11,102 nucleotides of DNA, from contig DXJM01000438.1 in assembly GCA_019057355.1 (NCBI GenBank), positions 1 to 11,102 of the forward strand, in the 5' to 3' direction. Origin of the DNA: Promethearchaeota archaeon. Lineage in GTDB: Archaea > Asgardarchaeota > Lokiarchaeia > Sigyniarchaeales > SOKP01. Shown here one piece after another: positions 1 through 6,809 of this stretch. A program made the position numbers and the translations under genes. Under the pieces are notes generated by a model. It ran no database searches and was not told the origin of the DNA. It saw nothing but the letters and a program-made list of their open reading frames with translations. The first letter of the stretch is position 1, and every line of letters begins with the position of its first letter.

Positions 1-80
1 AATAAGGGTTATTAGATAGATGAAGTTCATCTTATTATATATATAATAAGATGAACTTCATCTATCTAATAACCCTTATT
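1..80. repeat. Perfect 80-bp palindrome (40-bp arms, no spacer)
   Basis: Bases 1-40 are the exact reverse complement of bases 41-80, centred in an alternating TA tract. The left arm begins at the first base of the window, so the symmetry may continue upstream. Each arm holds a smaller dyad, AGATGAA-N-TTCATCT, at 18-32 and 49-63. Perfect symmetry of this length at a sequence end is typical of an assembly or amplification fold-back. It could also be a genuine cruciform-forming regulatory site just upstream of the first permease gene. The sequence alone cannot decide between these. Confidence 0.95.
33..48 (+). promoter_or_regulatory. Possible TATA-box region of the exporter operon
   Basis: The palindrome centre is a TTATATATA-type tract resembling an archaeal TATA box. 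A start of transcription about 25 bases downstream (roughly 62-72) would leave a short leader before the ATG at 89. The element is symmetric and could fire in both directions. Confidence is low because AT-rich DNA yields such motifs by chance and because the palindrome may be an artefact. Confidence 0.3.
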
Positions 81-88
81 TCTTTAAC

Positions 89-1264
89 ATGCAATTAGGC
101 GGACTTATTAAAAAAGAATTTGGAAGGATTCGATCTGACTCGAGAACCCTAATTCTTTTATTTTTCATTCCTTTAATGTTAATTATTATTTTTGGATTGA
201 CAACAGGGGGCGGTCCGACTAAATTTTTTACAGCAGCGATAATAACCCGAGATAGCATGTCGTGTGAAATAACGAACTCCACCGATGCGACACATGATGC
301 AGTATTCATATCAGTCGTTAGGGATGATTGTTCTCAATTTGGATATTACTCACATTACAACAGCACAACTGAAGATGAATATATTAAACACTATAATATC
401 GCATTATCTCTTTTAAAAAATGATATTATTGATGCAATAATCATTTTACCTGAGAATTTTACTGAATCAATAGAAAATGCAACATCTGACGATCCTCTTG
501 TTGAATCGGTGAATCCTTCCATCCAATACATAATTGATGGGACGGATGCTAGTGCTGTGAAAGCAATAGAATTGGCATTACAAGAGCCCATTGCATTATT
601 TAGAGTAAAAACCGGGATGACGGAAAATTTTACAATAATGGTGCCAATGTTAGAATATTCCGTTCCTTTTTGGGAAAGCCAGATGCTCAATTTTGCCCTG
701 TCAATGATGCTTCCTTTAATAATTATTGGAACCACGATGAATTTGACCTCATTAAGTATCGTATCTGAAGGTCCCCTACCTAGGATGATGTTGACGCCTA
801 CTGCGAAAAATGAAATTATCTTGAGCAAGTTAATTGCCAATTCCGTAATAATGGTTCTACAATCTATAGAAATTTTTGTCATGACCACATTTTTTGGGTT
901 ATATTCATTGGGATCGCTTTTTGATTTCTTTATTACCATGCTACTCACGGGATTTAGTGGTGTATGCATTGGGTTGTTCATATCATCACTTGCAACTACG
1001 GAACAAGTAGCTAACCAATTATATCTGATGTTTTTGATAGTGCTCCTAGTATTTTCAGGAATGTTCATGGATAAAGAAATATCACCTGCAATGACATTTA
1101 TAACCAACTTACTTCCATTAGTCTATTCAAGTGAAATGTTCGTAAATATTTCATTAAAAGGATTGCCGCTTAACATTCATTCGGCATTAATGATGATAAT
1201 AATCAGTTCTATGTTTCTGATCCTGGCTTACATGATCTATCGGTTTAAAAAGGTGGAGGTTTAG
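89..1264 (+). CDS. ABC-2-type exporter permease, first subunit
   Basis: This 391-residue membrane protein has the layout of ABC-2 family permeases of the NatB/YbhR type. A short basic N-terminus (IKKEFGRIRSD) leads into helix 1 (about residues 20-38). An outward domain follows (about 39-200), then five helices near 200-225, 246-268, 278-300, 310-327 and 365-384. The outward domain carries five N-x-S/T sites (N63, N91, N123, N130, N180) and two cysteines (C59, C81). The cytoplasmic segment GPLPRMMLTPTAKNEIILSK (about 228-247) matches the family's L-x-TP...E-I-x-x-SK region before helix 3, expected to contact the ATPase. The ATG at 89 is the only in-frame ATG, GTG or TTG after the stop at 47-49. 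It has no ribosome site, so a leaderless or very short-leader message is possible. If the palindrome is an artefact, the true upstream sequence is unknown. It is paired with the next gene as the likely second half of the pore; the substrate is unknown. Confidence 0.88.
   Translation: MQLGGLIKKEFGRIRSDSRTLILLFFIPLMLIIIFGLTTGGGPTKFFTAAIITRDSMSCEITNSTDATHDAVFISVVRDDCSQFGYYSHYNSTTEDEYIKHYNIALSLLKNDIIDAIIILPENFTESIENATSDDPLVESVNPSIQYIIDGTDASAVKAIELALQEPIALFRVKTGMTENFTIMVPMLEYSVPFWESQMLNFALSMMLPLIIIGTTMNLTSLSIVSEGPLPRMMLTPTAKNEIILSKLIANSVIMVLQSIEIFVMTTFFGLYSLGSLFDFFITMLLTGFSGVCIGLFISSLATTEQVANQLYLMFLIVLLVFSGMFMDKEISPAMTFITNLLPLVYSSEMFVNISLKGLPLNIHSALMMIIISSMFLILAYMIYRFKKVEV
1255..1260 (+). promoter_or_regulatory. 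Ribosome binding site GGAGGT for the second permease
   Basis: GGAGGT is a full match to the anti-Shine-Dalgarno core. It lies inside the last codons of the upstream permease, 11 bases before the ATG at 1272 and 14 before the ATG at 1275. It supports a start at 1272 and tight translational linkage of the two permeases. Confidence 0.75.
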
Positions 1265-1271
1265 ACCCATA

Positions 1272-2498
1272 ATGATGAAAAAAAAAGAAGGAAAGGAAAA
1301 AAAAAAAGCTATTCAAAAACATAAGGCTAGTTTTTTTAGGTTCCTCAAGCAAATTAAAAAAGAATTCAAGCTCCTTTGGACTGATAAATTTAATATTTTA
1401 CTTGCTTTAGTGCTACCGCCCGCAATAATCCTTCTTATTGCATTTACAGCTACTGCAAGTAGCGAGATCAATCCCGTCGATTGTATAGTGATTTCCTATG
1501 ACTCTAACTCCTTTATTAATCCAAATAACCTCACTGAGTCATTTGAAGCAAATTATACTTTACCATACGTCCAAGCTGTCAATCAGTCAATATATTTAAA
1601 CCCCATTGAACCAGAATCCCTCTTTTACAATGCAAGTGAAGAAATATATGCGATGGATAAAGCAAGAGACTATTTAAAGGCAGGCATAATATCTATCATC
1701 ATCGTCCTTCCTATAGACTTTTCTGAAATGTTATTTTTAGGCATGCCAGGAATGATTGAGTGTATTGTCGATGGTTCAAACATGCTGAAAATCCAAGATA
1801 ATCTAAATGCCGTTCTTGATTCTGTTAAAATCTTCACAAGCGAAAATAATTTAACTCCTCAATTCGTATTTCAAGAAATTGAAGTCCTCTCAATACCTTC
1901 AAATTTTAACTCCGCATTTAATTCAATAGTTGTTTTTATTTTACCCCTCTTCTCTTTTGGACTTGCCATGGTTCTAACCATTCTTGTAGTTGTAAAAGAA
2001 AAACCAATAGCTAGACTTCTTTTGACCCCTGTACAAAGATTTGAAATACTCCTCTCTAAATATGTTACTTACTCAACAATATTATCTATTCAAACGGCAT
2101 TAATAATTGGAACAAGTCTTTTCCAAGGTCTTTATTGCGTTGGAAATTTATTAGATTTATTTATTGCGATGTTCATGCTCGGTTTCACAGGAGTGGGATT
2201 GGGTCTTTTTGTATCTTGCTTTTCAAAAACAAAAACGGAAGCTAATCAATTTTTCTTCATGTTTTTTATCGTTATAATAGTCCTCAGTGGTTTATTCATT
2301 CCTATAGACGCCATGCCTCTTTATCTGAGAATCTTTGCTTGGATATTACCTCTTAGTCATGCTAATCCGATGATTATGGGAATTTTAACTAAAGGAAATT
2401 CGGTATTTGGGTTCGATTTTTACTGGTTAGTGGGAATAGGAACTTTTCTCTTCATATCAAGTTTCATCATATTTCAAAGAAAACAATACGAGGCCTGA
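1272..2498 (+). CDS. ABC-2-type exporter permease, second subunit
   Basis: This 408-residue protein is a clear paralogue of the preceding permease. It shares the KKEFKLLWTDKFN entry to helix 1 (about 40-60), the outward domain (about 61-214) and five later helices (about 216-240, 262-285, 293-315, 326-345, 382-401). The cytoplasmic EKPIARLLLTPVQRFEILLSK segment (about 243-263) corresponds to the same ATPase-facing region in its partner. The outward domain has five N-x-S/T sites (N86, N94, N104, N120, N193) and two cysteines (C71, C164). Unlike its partner it begins with an extra lysine-rich tail of about 20 residues, encoded by poly-A-rich DNA. The gap to the upstream gene is 7 bases and to the ATPase gene 8. 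Two non-identical permeases next to each other suggest a heterodimeric pore. The family is well supported; the transported substrate cannot be read from the sequence. Confidence 0.88.
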   Translation: MMKKKEGKEKKKAIQKHKASFFRFLKQIKKEFKLLWTDKFNILLALVLPPAIILLIAFTATASSEINPVDCIVISYDSNSFINPNNLTESFEANYTLPYVQAVNQSIYLNPIEPESLFYNASEEIYAMDKARDYLKAGIISIIIVLPIDFSEMLFLGMPGMIECIVDGSNMLKIQDNLNAVLDSVKIFTSENNLTPQFVFQEIEVLSIPSNFNSAFNSIVVFILPLFSFGLAMVLTILVVVKEKPIARLLLTPVQRFEILLSKYVTYSTILSIQTALIIGTSLFQGLYCVGNLLDLFIAMFMLGFTGVGLGLFVSCFSKTKTEANQFFFMFFIVIIVLSGLFIPIDAMPLYLRIFAWILPLSHANPMIMGILTKGNSVFGFDFYWLVGIGTFLFISSFIIFQRKQYEA

Positions 2499-2506
2499 TT
2501 TTAAAA

Positions 2507-3499
2507 GTGTTAATGAATTCTGATAAAGACATCGTTTTTATAGATGATTTAAATGTAAAATTCGGTAAAAAGAGAGTTGTTAAAAATGTTTCTTTATCCG
2601 TAAAACCAGGAGAGATTATAGGAGTATTTGGAATCAGTGGAGCAGGAAAGACCACAATGATTAGAGTATTAACATGTCAAATCAATAAAAAACATTGGAC
2701 TGGAAACGTAAAAATCACGGGAATATCTCCAGAAAAGAAAAAGAATCATCCTAAAATTTTAAGCAAGATCGGATATGTCCCCCAGTTAGAGGAACTCAAT
2801 TTGTATTATGATTTTAAACCAGTGGCTAATATTGATACATTTGCTTCTACTTATGGAGTTCCTGTTAAGAAAGCCAAGAAAATAGCAGAAAATCTTTTTA
2901 CCATATTAGACATTCCTGAGGATACGTGGAAAAAAAAATTAGCAAAAATGAGTGGTGGAGAAAAAAAAAGAGTATCAATGGCATTAGGGTTGATTCACCA
3001 GCCAGATATTTTATTTTTAGATGAACCTACTACTGGTGTTGACGCTTATAAGAGATATTCCATTTTAAGTTACTTGAAAAAATTAAATAGGGAATTAGGA
3101 ACAACAATGTTTATAATAAGTCATGACATGGAATGTTCCCTTGTATGCGATAAAGCCGCAATAATGCGCAATGGCGAGTTATTGGAGTTTGGAAAGCCCG
3201 TTGATTTGATTGCTTCACTGCCAAGCAACGGTACGATCGCAACCTTTACTATTGAAGGAATTTCTAAAAAAAAAATCGAATTGATAAAGGAATTTAAACC
3301 CGTCGTTAATATTATCAGAGCGGGAAATGATGTTATAGAGATTTTAATCGATAACTATGAAAAGAACATATCAAAGTTAATTGAATTCATGTTAGAAAAA
3401 AAAATAAAAATAAATGAAATGTCTCGAGAGACAGCTACATTCAGGAGATATTTTCAAATTAGAGTTCAAAGAGAAGAAGAAAAAGAACGAACTAAATAA
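2507..3499 (+). CDS. ABC transporter ATP-binding protein with C-terminal accessory domain
   Basis: This is a cytoplasmic ATPase of 330 residues that would power the two permeases. All catalytic motifs are present: Walker A GISGAGKTT (42-50), Q-loop VPQ (Q93), signature MSGGE (148-152), Walker B ILFLDEP (168-174), D-loop TGVD (177-180) and switch histidine H206. The subtype resembles ATPases of ABC-2 drug, lipid and polysaccharide exporters. Residues about 243-325 form an extra alpha/beta domain like the C-terminal tail of DrrA-type ATPases. A similar tail ends the next two gene products, so the three probably share ancestry. The start given is GTG at 2507; an ATG two codons later (2513) is equally possible. 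The nearest ribosome-site-like GAGG (2490-2493) is weak and favours the GTG slightly. The gene follows the second permease by 8 bases. Confidence 0.93.
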   Translation: MLMNSDKDIVFIDDLNVKFGKKRVVKNVSLSVKPGEIIGVFGISGAGKTTMIRVLTCQINKKHWTGNVKITGISPEKKKNHPKILSKIGYVPQLEELNLYYDFKPVANIDTFASTYGVPVKKAKKIAENLFTILDIPEDTWKKKLAKMSGGEKKRVSMALGLIHQPDILFLDEPTTGVDAYKRYSILSYLKKLNRELGTTMFIISHDMECSLVCDKAAIMRNGELLEFGKPVDLIASLPSNGTIATFTIEGISKKKIELIKEFKPVVNIIRAGNDVIEILIDNYEKNISKLIEFMLEKKIKINEMSRETATFRRYFQIRVQREEEKERTK

Positions 3500-3517
3500 T
3501 GGAAATTGAGGATTGAA

Positions 3518-3523
3518 AGGTGA
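3518..3523 (+). promoter_or_regulatory. Ribosome binding site AGGTGA for the repeat-ATPase fusion
   Basis: AGGTGA matches the GGAGGTGA complement of the 16S tail and sits 6 bases before the ATG at 3530, fixing that start. I saw no TATA-like element in the 30-base gap, so the gene is probably co-transcribed with the genes before it. Confidence 0.75.
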
Positions 3524-3529
3524 GATTTT

Positions 3530-6500
3530 ATGAGATTTAGGTTAAAAAATACGAGAATGAGCTCTCAAATCGGATATTTCTTCAAGGTCGGTCCTAAATT
3601 TAAAAAGAAGCTTAGGCTCTTCTTTGTTATTCTAATTCTCTTTCTTATACCGATAATTGGTATATTATTGGTTAATATTCCATATATTTCATATTTTACT
3701 CCCGAAGAAGTGGATTTCTACAAGAGCAACATGTATTTTTTTTCAAATTCGCATAAGCATCCGGTTTCAGGACTTTTCATTGGACCTGAAATTGATACAA
3801 ATTTCCGCGCTATTGATTCAATTAACTGGTCTAACCCAGATATCATGTCATCATCAAATTTAACAGATCCACGAAATAATACAGGTATTGAAGACAAACC
3901 TGATTTTTTCTTTGACTATCTTTTTGGAAAGCAAAATGATGATGGGTCATTCTCAGATATCGGGCATTTAGGTAACATGCAATCTACCTACCAAGTAGTT
4001 CAAATCCTAAATATCCTTAATAGTAGCTTCATAAATCCTTATGATAAACAAGATCAAATTGACAATATTATAGAATTTGTAAATAATTCATTGATAGATG
4101 ATCCTTTTTTAGCAAATAGTACGGGGTTTAAATCAGCCTCATTTTCCTTATATCCAGATATCATCTCAACTAGCAATGCCATAGATCTGGCAAATAATTT
4201 TTCTGCGTGCTGGATTGTAAATAATGATAATATCTCACAATATATCAATATTTCAAGAAATTTAGATGGTGGATATGGACTCAATTCTTTTTCAATTAAT
4301 TCAGATCCAGAAAGCACTTATTATGGAATAAAAGCTTTCTTAGGGATGAACATGACTTATAGTTCCATAGACTTAGAAAGATTTGAATTTTACTTTAATT
4401 CAGTATATAATAATGATACAGGAGGATTTTCTAACTTACCATTGAATGCTTCTGATGTCCAATCTACTTATTATGCTCTTGCTTCGATAAAAAGGTTGGG
4501 AATAAATACTCCTATTTTTTTTAATGAGAGTAAAACTCTCGATTTTATTTTAAGATGTTCCAATCCTGATGGCGGATTTGGGGGTAACCCCAATCTTTTT
4601 GATTCAGTTAATTATACTACAGATTTTACTTCAAGTTGGGCAGCAATTAGATCTTTAGATCTTCTTGAAAAAGAATTTAATTTCAATACAACTCAATTAG
4701 ACGATATTAACAATACTAAAAATGACTATTATCAATGGTTGTCTACTTATCAAGCTACAAATGGCTTATTTGGACATGTTACTATGGAGTCTAATTATTG
4801 GGGTGTGTTATCAGCAATTCAATATTATCCCTCGAATTTTCTAGACTATATTGAGGTCAAGAACATTTTTACATATGTTAATAGTTGCTATGTGAAGGAT
4901 ACGGGGGGATATGCTGATGAACCAAATTTAAACTCGAGTATCTTTGCAACTTATTTAGCCATAAGGATGTACAATATTTTTACTGTTTATGTCGAGGATC
5001 TGTGGTTATATAATGAAACAGCTACAGAAAATTACTTGGCAGGATTACAGAATTATGATGGCGGATTTAAAATCGGGGAAGATAAGGATTATATATTTAG
5101 CCTTTTTGGGTCTTTTATATCCGTCATTAATACGTTTATTAACACGAATATCTCTACTACAGTAAGCACGTATTGGGCGATCATCTCATTAGACATATTG
5201 GATGCGCTCTATTTAATAGATATTTATAATTTTACGCGTTGGATGAAATCGTCTCAGAATGCTGATGGTGGTTTTGGACTCTTTTTAGGATTCTCACATA
5301 GTGATATCATTTCTACGTACCATGCAATGCATCTTTTAAAATATTTTAGCAGTGAACCTCACTCGAAAATTCTGGCTATTACCTTTTTAAAAAATGCTCA
5401 ACAATCTGATGGAAGTTTCTCACCCATGCCGTTTCTTTCAATGGTCGGATTGGAAATAAGCTTATTCTTAACAACTTATATGAGTGCTAAAGCATTATAT
5501 GATTTTGCATATCAAGCAGAAGATATACAAGGCTTTTTAAGATATTACGAGCAATGCATTGATATTAAAACAGGAGGTGTAGGAGACTATAAAGGATTTG
5601 GAGCAGATTTGAGAAATACCCCTTATGGAATGATCATGATGGACGACTTGAGATATGATAGGGCTTTTAATCCAGAACCTTGGACCACGTTGTTCATTAG
5701 GATAATTTTTTTTGAATTTATTGCAATAATGCTTTTTTTAGGTTACATCGCGATAAATCGCATCAATATGATAGTGTATAAAAGAATCAAATCTGCCTTT
5801 CGAATCGGTGATAGGTTAGATATAAATACCTTGAAGAGATTTCCTGCCATTAATTGCGAGGATCTAAGCATATATGCAGGAGGTAAGTTAATCGTGAATT
5901 CAATGTCGCTAAAATTAGATCATGGTGAAATAATGGGTGTTTTAGGCGAAAGTGGTGCGGGAAAGTCGACATTCGTGAAAAGCCTTCTTGGAATGCGAAA
6001 ATTTTCTGGAATCAATCAAGTGTATGGAATGGACGTGAAAAAAAAATCAAAGAAAATGAGACCTATCTATGGATATGTGCCCCAAGATTTGAGCAAGATC
6101 TATCAAGATTTTACCACATACCAGAATATTCTCTATTTTGGAAAGCAATATGGTTTGAATGAAAGAGATATCCGGAGAAAAGCTAAAAGAATTTTACGCA
6201 GTTTAGAAATTGAGGATAAAATACATGAACAGGTAAAAAACTTGTCTGGAGGACAAAAAAGAAGGGTAAGTATCGCAATTGGTTTAATCCACGAACCCGT
6301 GATCGTATGGATGGATGAACCCACTTCGGGTTTAGATCCTGTAGTTCGGGAAAATCTCTGGCATGCATTAACCAAAATCAATGAGGAATTTAATACAACC
6401 TTGATTGTCATAACACATTATCCTGAAGAATCACGTTTTTGTAATAAAGTTGCAATTTTTGGAAGAGGAAGGGGAATGATCGATTATGGAACCCCTAAAG

Positions 6501-6787
6501 AATTATTGGAACAATTACCAGGAGAGGGTCGCACGATTGACTTGGCTTTTAGAGAGTTGACAAATAACGCTATAGAAAGACTTGAAGCTATAGAAGGAGT
6601 AGAAAAAGCATTAGAAAATAAGGCAGGATTAGAATTTTCACTTCTATCAAATTTGAGATTTAGGGATTTGATCAGTAAAATCGAACTTGAATTTGGATTA
6701 ACCTCGATTCTTGAAATTAAACAATCAGAGTCAAAAATGGAGCAATATTTTCGATATAGAGCAATGGAAGTGCCCCATGCGGAGTGA
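3530..6787 (+). CDS. Membrane-tethered ABC ATPase with extracellular prenyltransferase-like alpha/alpha repeat domain
   Basis: This 1085-residue fusion has four parts. A basic N-terminus precedes helix 1 (about 28-51). An outward domain (52-719) follows, then helix 2 (720-742) and a cytoplasmic ABC ATPase (about 773-1000) with a C-terminal accessory domain. The outward part holds about eleven repeats of roughly 45-60 residues. Each has a DGGFG-like turn (near 138, 198, 246, 297, 347, 410, 458, 510, 579, 627, 681) and then an STYxAxxxLxxL-like helix, as in prenyltransferase beta subunits and squalene-hopene cyclases. The cyclase D-x-D-D and the prenyltransferase zinc D-x-C motifs are absent, so a binding role is likelier than catalysis. 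Nineteen N-x-S/T sites lie between 110 and 567, fitting external exposure. ATPase motifs are intact: GESGAGKST (806-814), Q852, LSGGQ (905-909), VIVWMDEP (924-931), SGLD (933-936), H963. It probably pairs with the upstream ATPase. Substrate unknown. Confidence 0.9.
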   Translation: MRFRLKNTRMSSQIGYFFKVGPKFKKKLRLFFVILILFLIPIIGILLVNIPYISYFTPEEVDFYKSNMYFFSNSHKHPVSGLFIGPEIDTNFRAIDSINWSNPDIMSSSNLTDPRNNTGIEDKPDFFFDYLFGKQNDDGSFSDIGHLGNMQSTYQVVQILNILNSSFINPYDKQDQIDNIIEFVNNSLIDDPFLANSTGFKSASFSLYPDIISTSNAIDLANNFSACWIVNNDNISQYINISRNLDGGYGLNSFSINSDPESTYYGIKAFLGMNMTYSSIDLERFEFYFNSVYNNDTGGFSNLPLNASDVQSTYYALASIKRLGINTPIFFNESKTLDFILRCSNPDGGFGGNPNLFDSVNYTTDFTSSWAAIRSLDLLEKEFNFNTTQLDDINNTKNDYYQWLSTYQATNGLFGHVTMESNYWGVLSAIQYYPSNFLDYIEVKNIFTYVNSCYVKDTGGYADEPNLNSSIFATYLAIRMYNIFTVYVEDLWLYNETATENYLAGLQNYDGGFKIGEDKDYIFSLFGSFISVINTFINTNISTTVSTYWAIISLDILDALYLIDIYNFTRWMKSSQNADGGFGLFLGFSHSDIISTYHAMHLLKYFSSEPHSKILAITFLKNAQQSDGSFSPMPFLSMVGLEISLFLTTYMSAKALYDFAYQAEDIQGFLRYYEQCIDIKTGGVGDYKGFGADLRNTPYGMIMMDDLRYDRAFNPEPWTTLFIRIIFFEFIAIMLFLGYIAINRINMIVYKRIKSAFRIGDRLDINTLKRFPAINCEDLSIYAGGKLIVNSMSLKLDHGEIMGVLGESGAGKSTFVKSLLGMRKFSGINQVYGMDVKKKSKKMRPIYGYVPQDLSKIYQDFTTYQNILYFGKQYGLNERDIRRKAKRILRSLEIEDKIHEQVKNLSGGQKRRVSIAIGLIHEPVIVWMDEPTSGLDPVVRENLWHALTKINEEFNTTLIVITHYPEESRFCNKVAIFGRGRGMIDYGTPKELLEQLPGEGRTIDLAFRELTNNAIERLEAIEGVEKALENKAGLEFSLLSNLRFRDLISKIELEFGLTSILEIKQSESKMEQYFRYRAMEVPHAE

Positions 6788-6799
6788 TATTTTTTAAAA

Positions 6800-6804
6800 G
6801 AGGA
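6800..6804 (+). promoter_or_regulatory. Ribosome binding site GAGGA for the UBC-like/pseudo-ATPase gene
   Basis: GAGGA lies 5 bases before the ATG at 6810, in the 22-base gap after the repeat-ATPase gene. It supports that start. Confidence 0.65.
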
Positions 6805-6809
6805 AAAAT

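Noticed and set aside
1..80. Transcription terminator or tRNA-like element
   Set aside because: There is no T-tract after the stem, no loop and no tRNA-like arms; perfect 40-bp arms are far longer than a terminator hairpin.
391..1107. Long open frame on the minus strand (about 238 codons)
   Set aside because: It lies wholly inside the first permease gene, whose helices and paralogy to the second permease are clear. The minus-strand product shows no recognisable domain or ribosome site.
3683..5686. Squalene-hopene cyclase or geranylgeranyltransferase enzyme call
   Set aside because: The repeats match the fold class, but the D-x-D-D acid motif and the D-x-C zinc motif are missing and the domain lies outside the membrane beside an ABC ATPase.
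5687..5845. Possible false fusion of two genes between the repeat domain and the ATPase domain
   Set aside because: The frame is continuous through a convincing membrane helix and a basic linker. There is no stop, no ribosome site and no start codon with context at the junction, so the fusion looks genuine.
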